A stretch of DNA of 10,631 bases from Planctomycetota bacterium (GTDB lineage: Bacteria; Planctomycetota; UBA8742; SKZP01; JAIOTL01): assembly GCA_021106775.1 (NCBI GenBank), contig JAIOTL010000134.1:1-10631 (forward strand), read 5' to 3'. How positions within the stretch are numbered: position 1 is the stretch's first letter; every line of letters begins with the position of its first letter. The notes under the pieces are model-generated. The model did no database searches. It was not told where the DNA came from and worked only from the letters and a program-made list of their open reading frames with translations. Below, piece after piece: positions 1 to 7,740 of this stretch. The translations under genes were made by a program, and so were the position numbers.

Positions 1-231
1 CGCTATCGAGGACGCGAACATTTAACTTTAGACGGCTGTTCATTCGATGATAGTTTCAATACAACGACAGGTCACAATGTATGGACATGCGGAAGCAATG
101 CCTGGACACCAGGCTATAACGCTCTGACATTCACGAATTGGACAGGCGTTGGCGGTGGTGCGACATATGAGTTTGAAGACCCGAATCCAGGCGGAGCGGG
201 AACTTATGCTGCTGGCACAATCGGCTGGTAG
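1..231 (+). CDS. C-terminal end of an unidentified, probably exported protein (partial)
   Basis: Frame 1 is open from the window edge to a TAG at 229-231 and gives 76 residues. The start and most of the protein lie outside the window. The residues are rich in Gly, Thr, Asn and aromatic amino acids (GYNALTFTNWTGVGGGATYEFED, split as GYNALTFTNW and TGVGGGATYEFED) and end in GTIGW. There is almost no Lys and there are two Cys. This composition is typical of beta-rich extracellular or surface proteins such as right-handed beta-helix or adhesin-like domains, but no family signature is visible. The reading frame is supported by its length to the edge and by a good terminator about 35 bp downstream of the stop. 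The function is unknown. A cell-surface location is an inference from composition only. Confidence 0.6.
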   Translation, partial: RYRGREHLTLDGCSFDDSFNTTTGHNVWTCGSNAWTPGYNALTFTNWTGVGGGATYEFEDPNPGGAGTYAAGTIGW

Positions 232-264
232 TTCTGCTACACAATAGAAGTCATCAATTACTAA

Positions 265-298
265 GGGTACGCGCGAATATTAAGTGTGTACCTTTTTT
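265..298 (+). terminator. Rho-independent terminator after the first gene
   Basis: GGTACGC (266-272) pairs with GTGTACC (286-292) with one G-U pair, giving a 7-bp stem around a 13-nt loop. It is followed directly by six T (293-298). It lies about 35 bp past the stop of the partial surface-protein gene and would isolate it from the downstream transporter gene. Confidence 0.75.
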
Positions 299-447
299 AA
301 CAATAAGTCCCAGTTTATACTGCGAGTTCGGCATTAGTATTTTTATTACAAAACATGGTTTTATCTTGTTATTTACAGCAATTCATCAATATTGCATTCA
401 GACCGGAATCGAAATTGAGAGAAATCGAGCTAATTGTTAAGAATGTG

Positions 448-476
448 TTGAAATTAAATAAATTTATGGTTAAATT
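448..476 (+). promoter_or_regulatory. Candidate sigma70-type promoter of the Na/Pi transporter gene
   Basis: TTGAAA (448-453) and TAAATT (471-476) are separated by 17 bp. They match the consensus at 5/6 and 4/6 positions. Transcription would start near 483, leaving a leader of about 36 nt before the ATG at 519. This also argues against the in-frame TTG at 480 as the start. The rest of the 232-518 gap shows nothing beyond the terminator. The surroundings are AT-rich, so a chance match is possible. Confidence 0.4.
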
Positions 477-518
477 CCGTTGGTTTATTCGAGAATAAAT
501 TCACATATTGAGGTTCCC

Positions 519-2372
519 ATGACATCAATGGTGTTTGCACGAGCTAAAACCTTAATTTCACGTCTGTTTTTTTCCAAATCGATTATCTGGGTTTTTCTAG
601 CAATAATATTAATCTTCGGCTTTATAAGCATCCCATCAATTATGCCTAATTTGATTGGTGGACTTGGGCTTTTTCTTTTCGGCATGGTGGTAATGTCAGA
701 AGGACTACAAGCAATTGCTGGAGCGAAAATGCGGAAAATTTTAACAAAACTTGCTGGTAACCGTTTCTCAGGAGTTTTAACTGGATTTTCAGTAACTGCA
801 ATTATGCAATCTTCTTCTGCAACCTCAGTTATGCTTGTCGGTTTCGTTAATGCTAAACTTATGTCTTTACGCCAGGCAATCGGAGTTATTTTCGGTGCTA
901 ATATCGGAACAACAATAACTGCTTATATCGTGGCTCTGAATATCACAAAATACTATGGACCAATCATCGGAATTGCTGTGTTTATGATTGTATTTTCCAA
1001 TAGATCAATGGTGAAAAATTCTGGCAATGCGCTTTTGGGTTTTGGATTGCTTTTTCTCGGTATGAGTTTAATGAAAGAATCTGTAGGTTGTTTGCAACAA
1101 ACCAACTTTTTCCCAAGTTTAATCTCACAGTTTCAAGATACACCGATTTTAGCTCTTCTTGCTGGAATGCTGATAACAATGATAATTCAATCATCTTCTG
1201 CCACTGAAGGTTTAATTGCATCAATGGCACTTGCAGGCGCATTTGGTACTGACTTGCAAACTACGCTTAATGCTGCTATCCCCTTGCTTCTCGGTTCAAA
1301 TATCGGCACAACTATTACTGCTCAAATTGCAGCGATTACAACATCAAGAACTGCCAAGCGAGTGGCATGGGTTCATACTTTATTTAATGTAATTGGTGCA
1401 GGTATATTTTTTATAATCTTGCCTTTATATATCGACGTAATAAAGAGCGGAATTGGGATTGCAAGCAATATTTTTACTGATTCGGAACTTAATGTTGCAC
1501 TTTATCTTGCAGGGGCACATATGATGTTCAACATTGTTAATTGCTTAATATTTCTGCCTTTCGTCAGTGCTTTAGAAAGGATTACCAGGTTAATAATAAA
1601 AGATGAATCTATTGATGACAGCAAGACCAAAAAATTTACAGGTTCGATTTCAGAATCAAATCCGCTACCAATGCTGAAACTCAAAGCTGCGGATAAGTCA
1701 ATAATCCATCCTTCTGCAGAATTTTATGTGGAACCCGCAAAAAATGCAATTCATCGAATGCTTCAATATGCTAAAGAAGGTTTAAATGTAACTCGAAATT
1801 TAGTGAAAAAATTCGATGAAGAAGAATTCAAGAGAACAGAGCATATTGAAGATGTACTTGATAATTGCCAGATTCTTTTGAATAGCTATATTGAAAAAGC
1901 TATCATCGGACACGAAAAAAGTCTATCATTTCCAATTCACGTGGGATTGTTGCATCATGCAGTTAACGATATCGAGAAAATCGGGGATATTTCTTATTCT
2001 CTTGCGAAACGAATGATGGCAACATCAAAATTCAGCATGAAAATATCTGACGAAGAGGAAGAGCAAATTCAGAAGATGTTCACTAAGGTGTTGGATATGC
2101 TCGATTTTGTACTCTCAGTGATACAAAACGGTGATATTGAAGAGAATAAAGCAATAGCGAAGCAGGCATATGAGCTTGAATATAGAATTAATGCTCAGCT
2201 TCGTGAGTTTCGCATGCAACTGCGCCAGAGACCAATAACTGAAGGTTATGGCTGGTATATTGCTAATATTTCAGATATTTATTCTGACCTTGAGAATATT
2301 GGTGATAATTTGAAAAACGTTTTAGAAGCGTTTGGTTTCCCTGAGAAGACCGAAGATGACGAGTTAAATTAA
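519..2372 (+). CDS. Na+/phosphate cotransporter family protein with C-terminal PhoU-like domain
   Basis: An inner-membrane transporter of the NptA/YjbB/PF02690 (SLC34-like) type that uses the sodium gradient to move inorganic phosphate. The 617 residues carry the two family hallmark repeats. QSSSA occurs at 97-101 and again at 224-228, and each is followed by a matching GANIGTT (126-132) or GSNIGTT (259-265). This is the usual inverted-repeat architecture. Hydrophobic segments fill residues 20-360. Residues about 400-605 form a helical, charged PhoU-like domain with the paired signatures EKIGD (486-490) and ENIGDN (592-597), as in full-length bacterial members. The ATG at 519 was chosen because TGAGG (509-513) sits 5 nt upstream; a longer in-frame TTG start at 480 has no such site. 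The gene stands alone after a terminator and converges with the propeller gene. Direction of transport (uptake or export) cannot be told from sequence. Confidence 0.92.
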   Translation: MTSMVFARAKTLISRLFFSKSIIWVFLAIILIFGFISIPSIMPNLIGGLGLFLFGMVVMSEGLQAIAGAKMRKILTKLAGNRFSGVLTGFSVTAIMQSSSATSVMLVGFVNAKLMSLRQAIGVIFGANIGTTITAYIVALNITKYYGPIIGIAVFMIVFSNRSMVKNSGNALLGFGLLFLGMSLMKESVGCLQQTNFFPSLISQFQDTPILALLAGMLITMIIQSSSATEGLIASMALAGAFGTDLQTTLNAAIPLLLGSNIGTTITAQIAAITTSRTAKRVAWVHTLFNVIGAGIFFIILPLYIDVIKSGIGIASNIFTDSELNVALYLAGAHMMFNIVNCLIFLPFVSALERITRLIIKDESIDDSKTKKFTGSISESNPLPMLKLKAADKSIIHPSAEFYVEPAKNAIHRMLQYAKEGLNVTRNLVKKFDEEEFKRTEHIEDVLDNCQILLNSYIEKAIIGHEKSLSFPIHVGLLHHAVNDIEKIGDISYSLAKRMMATSKFSMKISDEEEEQIQKMFTKVLDMLDFVLSVIQNGDIEENKAIAKQAYELEYRINAQLREFRMQLRQRPITEGYGWYIANISDIYSDLENIGDNLKNVLEAFGFPEKTEDDELN

Positions 2373-2377
2373 ACTTT

Positions 2378-2413
2378 TATTTTCATATAAAATACAGTTA
2401 TGATGCTTATCAT
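2378..2413. terminator. Weak AT-rich hairpins between convergent genes
   Basis: Two small hairpins fill the 37-bp gap between the convergent stops and run just into the end of the minus-strand gene. TATTTT (2378-2383) pairs with AAAATA (2389-2394) around a 5-nt loop. ATGAT (2400-2404) pairs with ATCAT (2409-2413) around GCTT and is followed by TTTATT on the plus strand. Both have few or no GC pairs, so they are at best weak terminators. The location between convergent genes is the main argument. Confidence 0.3.
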
Positions 2414-4671
2414 TTTATTGATTTCAATAGCTTTCGTGCTTGTTCCGCATAAGACGAGTATTTATGCTTTTCGATGATTTCATTTAGTATTTCTTTTGCT
2501 TTTTCCAGATATTTTCCACCTTTTTTAATGTACTTTTCTGCGGTTTTCACTTTGTTTTTTATTGAAGTCCCAGCGATTTTATCAGCTATTTCCTTGCCAT
2601 ATTCCTTATTACCAAGAATTTTCTCTATCTGTTTAGTTGCATATTCTGCAGATTTTGTATCTTTATATGACTTAATAATTGATAAATATTTTTTCACCGC
2701 ACTATAATATTTTTCATTATGTTCATATTTAATAGCATCTTGAATCGATTTTATTGCTTTACTCTCATTTTTGTCAAGGTTCTTAATCTTAGATGAATAT
2801 AGTTTTTTTGCTTTCGATTTTAACACTTCCAAATATGACATTTCCGCACTTGTTAACCCTTTCGGAAGGCTCTTTAACGACTCTTTAACTTGCTCCAGAA
2901 TAATGATTGTAATAATCGGATTTTCTTCATTCATTGCATTTAAATATAGAGTTTTAATTTTATTTACAGCGTGAAATAGTTTTTCAATTTTCTCGGGTAG
3001 CGCGCGATTTTTCTTACTGCAATCAATCATCAATGAAACATTTTTCCAATTAGATTCGAATTCAAGCTTTTTACCATCAGGCAGCATCGCTGTGATTTTC
3101 TTGACAGAAGCATCTTTGAGACCAAAATGCAATTGATTAGATTTTGTCGAATATCCTGCAAAGCCGAGGTCCAGAATCGCCATTTTTTTTCTATTATTTG
3201 AAAGTTCAACCTGAATAATACTTCCTGTCAAGGCTCGGTCAGATGCTGTGAGCGTTATATTAATAAAATTTTGCGAATTGCTAATTTTTGAACCTGGTTT
3301 ATTTAATTTATTTTGAAGGAATACACATTTTTGTGCTTTCGGGTCAAACCACGTAATCACATCCGCCTTTGCATTCCAGGTGTTAGAGCCAAGAAGTACA
3401 TCCACGAAACCATCATTATCAAAATCCGCAGATGTTCCACCCCATGTATCCTCAAAACGCAGATTATTGCTGTCAGTATCGCATCTTACAAATTTTCCTT
3501 TCGCTACCTGCATATAAACCTTGCTGTACCCGCTATCAAACTTTTTACCATACCGAGGGTCATATTTTGGGTGATTTGTACCACCCTGAGCCGATTCTGT
3601 AACGAATAAATCGATAAATCCGTTATTATCGAAATCGGACATAACAGGTGCAATCCAGTCGTGTTCTGCCTCACATCCTGCTGACGGTGTCCAATACAAT
3701 CCATATTCCTTTGTTATATCAGTAAAACTTATTTTTCCTGAGGGAATGAAATCATTTCGAAATAATTTTGAACGCCTGCATTGCGGAACCCAGGCATGCG
3801 CAAGATTTGCGACGAATAAATCCAAATCGCCATCCTCATCAATATCAGTCCAGTATGCACCATTGGAATGTGCAACTCCTGATGTGATTCCTGCTTTTTC
3901 CGCAACATCCTCAAAAGTGCCATCACCTTTGTTATGCCACAGAAAATTTGGTTCAAGGCGATAATTCGACACGTAAATATCTGTGAATCCATCATTATCG
4001 ATGTCGGTTATCGTAACTCCGCAAGATGCTCTGCCGTTAAATCGTCTATTTCGAGACCATTGCTCGGACATGCTAGCATCCTTGGTAACATCTTTGAATT
4101 TTCCTTTGCCATTGCCTTTAAACAATCTATCAGGAATCTGTTTATAATTTTTTTGGTTTGAAAATGGTGATTCGTAACCGGCAGCATATATATCCAGATT
4201 GCCGTCGCGGTCATAATCGAGGAATGCATGACTTTTAGCGGCAAGAATTGTATCCAGACCGGAATTTTTCGAAATATCGGTAAATTTACTTCCGTCGTTT
4301 CGAAGTAAGCACCATCTTGAATTTAGCTTTCCAACTTCCGACACTGAAGTACCCAAAACATCTAAATCACCGTCATTATCGAAATCACCGAAGCAATGAT
4401 ATGAATTTGAAAGTTTGTGCCATTTAGTAAATTTGCCGTTTTCATTCCGCCACATATCTCTGCCGATTTTAACATCAACCCAACCATCACGGTTTAGATC
4501 GAACATACCAACAATTGGTGTATCAGGCAGAGATGCTGGTAATCCCAGACCTTCGTGCGAAATCGTGAATTTTGGTGCGATATTTTTCTCAACTTTGTTT
4601 TCGTCCGCGTTAACAGTTATCAAAGCAAGAAAAACCAGAATCAATATCAGTATTGTTATACTTACTTTCAT
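2410..4671 (-). CDS. Secreted FG-GAP/VCBS-repeat propeller protein with ASPIC/UnbV-like domain and TPR-like tail
   Basis: A 753-residue exported protein. Residues 1-22 form a Sec signal peptide (Lys, long Ile/Leu/Val core, probable cleavage after VNA) without a lipobox. Seven calcium-loop motifs of the DxDxDGxxD type start at residues 58, 96, 152, 223, 276, 346 and 416 (for example DFDNDGDLD, DIDNDGFTD), as expected for a seven-bladed FG-GAP/VCBS beta-propeller. Residues about 467-550 resemble the ASPIC/UnbV domain (RALTGSIIQVEL, GYSTKSNQLHFGLK, PDGKKLEF), as in CRTAC1-like proteins. From about 560 the protein becomes Lys-rich and helical. Two similar stretches near 655-685 and 721-752 share a Y..A...L..II pattern and look like tetratricopeptide repeats. 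The start ATG (4671-4669) has TGAGG 4 nt upstream. The role is unknown; binding or adhesion in the periplasm or outside the cell is inferred from the family. Confidence 0.88.
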   Translation of the reverse strand: MKVSITILILILVFLALITVNADENKVEKNIAPKFTISHEGLGLPASLPDTPIVGMFDLNRDGWVDVKIGRDMWRNENGKFTKWHKLSNSYHCFGDFDNDGDLDVLGTSVSEVGKLNSRWCLLRNDGSKFTDISKNSGLDTILAAKSHAFLDYDRDGNLDIYAAGYESPFSNQKNYKQIPDRLFKGNGKGKFKDVTKDASMSEQWSRNRRFNGRASCGVTITDIDNDGFTDIYVSNYRLEPNFLWHNKGDGTFEDVAEKAGITSGVAHSNGAYWTDIDEDGDLDLFVANLAHAWVPQCRRSKLFRNDFIPSGKISFTDITKEYGLYWTPSAGCEAEHDWIAPVMSDFDNNGFIDLFVTESAQGGTNHPKYDPRYGKKFDSGYSKVYMQVAKGKFVRCDTDSNNLRFEDTWGGTSADFDNDGFVDVLLGSNTWNAKADVITWFDPKAQKCVFLQNKLNKPGSKISNSQNFINITLTASDRALTGSIIQVELSNNRKKMAILDLGFAGYSTKSNQLHFGLKDASVKKITAMLPDGKKLEFESNWKNVSLMIDCSKKNRALPEKIEKLFHAVNKIKTLYLNAMNEENPIITIIILEQVKESLKSLPKGLTSAEMSYLEVLKSKAKKLYSSKIKNLDKNESKAIKSIQDAIKYEHNEKYYSAVKKYLSIIKSYKDTKSAEYATKQIEKILGNKEYGKEIADKIAGTSIKNKVKTAEKYIKKGGKYLEKAKEILNEIIEKHKYSSYAEQARKLLKSIK

Positions 4672-4697
4672 AAAACCTCATGCGGTTGATAGTTATT

Positions 4698-4908
4698 ATT
4701 AGGTTCTGTCCCGAAAGTTGTTTGTGAGTAGATTTTATCAGATTTCTACAACCAGTATGACTGGATTTGATTTTTATCCACTCAATTGCATTGAAAGCGA
4801 AGAAAAAGGAATATTTTTCATAGCTTCCGCGATGTCCCAAGGGGTTGAGCGCAAAACTCCGCAGGCGAAGCCAAAGCAACATAGAACAACCTAATCGTTA
4901 AACCTAAT
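4698..4908. repeat. Block bounded by ATTAGGTT/AACCTAAT inverted repeats; possible mobile-element remnant
   Basis: ATTAGGTT (4698-4705) is matched by its exact complement AACCTAAT at 4888-4895, bounding about 198 bp. A second direct copy of AACCTAAT lies at 4901-4908. The right end overlaps the last codons and stop of the minus-strand gene at 4891. Inside are a perfect small hairpin, CCAGT-ATG-ACTGG (4752-4764), and a longer GCTTC/GAAGC pairing around 4824-4870. Read on the minus strand, the interior carries an extended -10-like TGATAAAAT (4732-4740) that could serve the propeller gene. No transposase is encoded and no clean target-site duplication is visible, so a non-autonomous element or IS end is only a suggestion. 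Confidence 0.3.
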
Positions 4909-5313
4909 ACCTTTATGTCTTTCAGAATAAAACTGAAAATCCTTAATCACTTTCTGCAGCAAACTTGCAATTTTCTCACCAGAGTATTTTTGATAAGCCG
5001 GTTCTTCTGCACTGATTCGTCCGCCATTATCTTTTACGCTATAATGAGTTATTCCATCAATATTTAAGCTAAAACCACGTTCACCACCATCGTTATAGAA
5101 CAGCATAAATTTTATATCTCGCTCAGATATGCTATGCTCGACTTTTAGATTTCTTTTTTTAAGTTGTTCAATATAGCTAAGGAAAGTTGGTGATAAATTA
5201 TTAATAAATTTAGTAAAATCTGCTTTTTCTTTTTCGCGTTTCTCTTCTTCAAGTTTTTCTTTGCGTTTTCTTTCAATTTCGTCAAATTCTTCAAAAAAGC
5301 GATCAACACTCAT
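4891..5313 (-). CDS. Small hypothetical protein with N-terminal charged coiled coil
   Basis: I do not recognise this 140-residue protein. The first 35 residues are a highly charged Lys/Glu helix (RKRKEKLEEEKREKEK), probably a coiled coil. The remainder reads as a compact alpha/beta domain with predicted strands (IKFMLFYNDGG, GFSLNIDGITHYSV) and a final helix (ASLLQKVIKDFQFYSERH). There is no signal peptide, membrane segment or Cys, so it is probably cytoplasmic. The start at 5313 is fixed by GGAGG (5323-5319 on the minus strand) 5 nt before the ATG; an upstream in-frame TTG at 5325 would lie in front of that site and is rejected. A plausible promoter lies at 5343-5370. Its stop codon falls in the inverted-repeat copy at 4888-4895, so its 3' end may have been remodelled. 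Confidence 0.7.
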   Translation of the reverse strand: MSVDRFFEEFDEIERKRKEKLEEEKREKEKADFTKFINNLSPTFLSYIEQLKKRNLKVEHSISERDIKFMLFYNDGGERGFSLNIDGITHYSVKDNGGRISAEEPAYQKYSGEKIASLLQKVIKDFQFYSERHKGIRFND

Positions 5314-5342
5314 TTTAACCTCCAAAATTAACTAATTGTCAT

Positions 5343-5370
5343 ATAATAAAATATTTTATTTTGAAGTCAA
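5343..5370 (-). promoter_or_regulatory. Candidate promoter of the small hypothetical gene
   Basis: On the minus strand TTGACT (5370-5365) and TATTAT (5348-5343) are 16 bp apart. They match the consensus at 5/6 and 4-5/6 positions, and the -10 ends about 30 bp from the ATG at 5313. The region is very AT-rich, which makes chance -10 matches common; the TTGACT is the stronger evidence. Confidence 0.45.
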
Positions 5371-5542
5371 ATAATTTTAGTTTGTTAACAATTTCCTCAG
5401 TTTCATTCTGTCTGTTATCTTTTTTTTTAGTTTAATCTGCTGATTCAAACAATATCACATCTATATCATAACCTGCATAATATCCAGAGCTTTTTATTTC
5501 CAACTTAATTCACATACACTGAATAGCAGCACATACGAATTG

Positions 5543-5609
5543 TTGAGAAATGTTTTGAATATATGTAAACTCTTAGTAAAATCTCATTGATTTTCTTAAA
5601 TCTTATAAT
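5543..5609 (+). promoter_or_regulatory. Candidate promoters in the divergent gap before the thiolase-fold gene
   Basis: The 5314-5671 gap separates divergent genes and holds no convincing coding sequence. It contains a nine-T run at 5420-5428 with no stem before it. Two promoter-like signals face the thiolase-fold gene. TTGAGA (5543-5548) and TAAACT (5566-5571) are 17 bp apart, and a perfect TATAAT (5604-5609) lacks a recognisable -35. Either would give a leader of roughly 55-95 nt. No obvious operator palindrome or riboswitch was seen. Confidence 0.3.
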
Positions 5610-5671
5610 TAACTGATACGTTAAAGTGATATTTCATTTCTATTATTTGCATACATTGAGGAGGTTTTTGA

Positions 5672-7093
5672 ATGATTACGTTTACCGAACAGAATTTACG
5701 CATTCCAAAGATGATGAAGGACGTGTATCTCGTAACAGTGGGCATGTCAAAGTTTGGCAGAGCAATACCTGAGAAGCGTTCTGAGGAGCTTTGCATTGAC
5801 GCGCTTACCGAGGCTGCTCATTTCATCAACAAATCACCAGCAGAACTCAAGGAATACATTCATTCCTGTTATTACGGACATTTCGCTGACCATTTCGGTG
5901 ATCAGCTTCTTGGTGAAGCGGTGATTCATGACCGACTCGGACTTGACCCTCTTGGTAACATCGGAATTAAAACAGGCGGAGCAACAGGCGGTTCAACACT
6001 TTGGGAAGCATACAAGGCAATAGCATCTGGTTATTCTGACTGCGTACTTGCAATGGGATGGGAACGTATGGACGAAGTGCCAACAGATGAAGGTAATCAC
6101 CTTATTTCTTGTGCTGCTGACAAAGACTGGGAAACTCCTCTTGGTCACATTTACACTGGGTATTATGCTGTCATGGCACAAAAATACTGGCAGGTCTTCG
6201 GCAAACAAGAAGACTCTTTCAGAAAGACTCTTGCTGAAATTGCTGTCAAAAATAAAGGTTACGCCCGAATGAACCCGCATGCGCAATCTCCCATGAAAAT
6301 CACTGTCGAAGATGTTCTCAACTCGCCTGTAGTCGCATATCCACTTCGCGCACTTGACTGCTGTCTGATGAGTGTTGGCGCAGCATGCGCGATTCTCTGC
6401 GACGAAGAAACAGCGTACAAACTTACGGATACTCCTCTGCTTATCGATGTAACTGCAGGAAGTCACACTTTGCGAGTTGCCGATAGAAGGAATATGGAAA
6501 TTCCGCTTCTGCCGAACGAAACTCCCGACCAATACAAAGACCTTGGTGAAAGATTCCCCGGTGGTGACAGATATCCTGGATTTACTGGATTTCTGGCAGC
6601 GAGAATGTCAGCATATTATGCATATCGCATGACTGGCATCGTTGACCCCACGGAAGACCTTGACGTTATTGAGCTTCACGACGCATTTACCATCAGCGAC
6701 GTTCAGTCGTATGAAGATATTGGGATTAGACCCTACGGCGAAGGTAGAGACTATGTGGAATCTGGTGATTGTTATCATACAAACCCGAATACAGGATTAC
6801 CCGGCAAACTTCCCTGTAACCTTTCAGGTGGACTCATCGGTTGTATGCATGCAGTCGGAGCTACAGGAATCATGCAAGTCGCTGAGATTGCACATCATCT
6901 GCTCGGAAGATGGGCTGAAATGCACAGTGATGAAGCGAAGTGGAAAGCGTTCGGCAGGCAGAAACCTGAGGACTGGACAGATTTGCAGGTTAAGGATGCG
7001 AAACGCGGTCTTGCAATCAGCCATGCTGGTGTCGGCTCGCACGTAACTTGCACAATCCTGCAAAAACCAGAACACAGATTAAAGAAAAGGTAA
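5672..7093 (+). CDS. Thiolase-superfamily protein lacking the nucleophilic cysteine; possible CoA-dependent aldolase or lyase
   Basis: A 473-residue cytoplasmic protein of the SCP-x/SCP2-type thiolase branch, which normally cleaves or forms 3-ketoacyl-CoA. Several active-site blocks are visible: HDAF (336-339), MHAVGATG (392-399, the GHPxGATG block with its His393) and SHAGVGS (450-456, His451 as in SCP-x thiolases). The block that should carry the nucleophile reads TGGATGGST (101-109), and Gly103 aligns with the Cys of the NNCATGS motif. Loss of this Cys with retention of the histidines is known for Ltp2, the steroid side-chain aldolase that works with a DUF35 partner, and a DUF35 gene follows here after 24 bp. 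Retro-aldol or another C-C cleavage is therefore as likely as thiolysis (inference). The ATG at 5672 has an excellent TGAGGAGG 7 nt upstream; conserved sequence begins about residue 15. Automated annotation would probably call it acetyl-CoA acetyltransferase. Confidence 0.85.
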   Translation: MITFTEQNLRIPKMMKDVYLVTVGMSKFGRAIPEKRSEELCIDALTEAAHFINKSPAELKEYIHSCYYGHFADHFGDQLLGEAVIHDRLGLDPLGNIGIKTGGATGGSTLWEAYKAIASGYSDCVLAMGWERMDEVPTDEGNHLISCAADKDWETPLGHIYTGYYAVMAQKYWQVFGKQEDSFRKTLAEIAVKNKGYARMNPHAQSPMKITVEDVLNSPVVAYPLRALDCCLMSVGAACAILCDEETAYKLTDTPLLIDVTAGSHTLRVADRRNMEIPLLPNETPDQYKDLGERFPGGDRYPGFTGFLAARMSAYYAYRMTGIVDPTEDLDVIELHDAFTISDVQSYEDIGIRPYGEGRDYVESGDCYHTNPNTGLPGKLPCNLSGGLIGCMHAVGATGIMQVAEIAHHLLGRWAEMHSDEAKWKAFGRQKPEDWTDLQVKDAKRGLAISHAGVGSHVTCTILQKPEHRLKKR

Positions 7094-7117
7094 CATTAAA
7101 TTGAGAAGGAGATATAT

Positions 7118-7729
7118 ATGAAAGATTATTTAGGTAAAGATGTTGAAGACAGGGGTAGAGTTTCAACAGTTGGAAGCAGATGGAAAATAGATGGTGGGTT
7201 TTTCCATTTTACTTACCCGAATCGTCCTATCCGAAATCCTGAAGGCAAACTCGTTGGCATAACAAACCCGCGCGATATGACGTACATTCATACTTATGGC
7301 GGGGAAGCAATTTTCTTTGAATCTCTTGGAAAAGGCAAGCTTATCGCGACAAAATGTGTGAATCCAAAATGTGCTGCTAACGGCTCAATCTTTATGCCGT
7401 TCAGGATTCATTGTCCTGACTGCCTTGAGAAAGCCGAACTAATCGACATCACAGACATTGCGAAGAAATCGTCAGTTGTTCATTCATTCATGATTACTGA
7501 GAGAACAGGTGCGTACAATACTCTGCCGAAACCGATTAGATTCATCAATATTGAATTTGACGGTGTTTGTACAATTCTCATGGGTTACATGTCTGTTGGT
7601 GAACCAAAAATGGGGATGCACGTTGTGCCCATCTTTAACACGAAGGCACCAACTTTCACGATTCTTGATTTGTCGTGGGTGGTTGAAGGTACAACAGCAG
7701 AACAATTACCAGAGAACTTCACATTTTAA
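7118..7729 (+). CDS. DUF35-type zinc-ribbon/OB-fold protein, partner of the thiolase-fold enzyme
   Basis: A 203-residue protein with a rubredoxin-like zinc ribbon formed by Cys80, Cys85, Cys99 and Cys102 (CVNPKC and HCPDC). It is followed by a beta-rich OB-fold segment at about 118-185 (SSVVHSFMITERTG, IRFINIEFDGVCTILMGYM). This is the DUF35 (PF12172/PF01796) architecture. In known systems such proteins form complexes with thiolase-fold enzymes, as in BbsAB, the archaeal HMG-CoA pathway, PhlACB and ChsH2-Ltp2. They help hold or channel the CoA thioester. An N-terminal extension of about 70 residues precedes the ribbon. The first Cys pair is spaced by four residues rather than the usual two. 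AAGGAG lies 6 nt before the ATG. It is co-transcribed with the preceding gene, and a terminator follows directly, so this pair looks like a complete transcription unit. Confidence 0.87.
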   Translation: MKDYLGKDVEDRGRVSTVGSRWKIDGGFFHFTYPNRPIRNPEGKLVGITNPRDMTYIHTYGGEAIFFESLGKGKLIATKCVNPKCAANGSIFMPFRIHCPDCLEKAELIDITDIAKKSSVVHSFMITERTGAYNTLPKPIRFINIEFDGVCTILMGYMSVGEPKMGMHVVPIFNTKAPTFTILDLSWVVEGTTAEQLPENFTF

Positions 7730-7740
7730 AGACAACTTCG

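Noticed and set aside
480..518. Longer N-terminus of the Na/Pi transporter from TTG 480
   Set aside because: The TTG has no Shine-Dalgarno and lies next to the predicted -10, while TGAGG is correctly placed for the ATG at 519.
4752..4764. CCAGT-ATG-ACTGG hairpin as a stand-alone terminator or operator
   Set aside because: It has a very short stem with no T-run, and its position fits an internal feature of the repeat block better than an independent regulatory site.
4610..4882. Minus-strand 90-residue open frame across the inverted-repeat block
   Set aside because: It lies mostly in the repeat-like intergenic block, runs into the propeller gene in another frame, has no good ribosome binding site and reads as low-complexity non-protein sequence.
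5420..5428. Run of nine T as a possible terminator tail
   Set aside because: No stem-loop precedes it and no plus-strand gene ends before it.
5993..6532. Minus-strand 179-residue open frame inside the thiolase-fold gene
   Set aside because: It is antisense to a clearly conserved coding region, has no family features and reads as a shadow frame.
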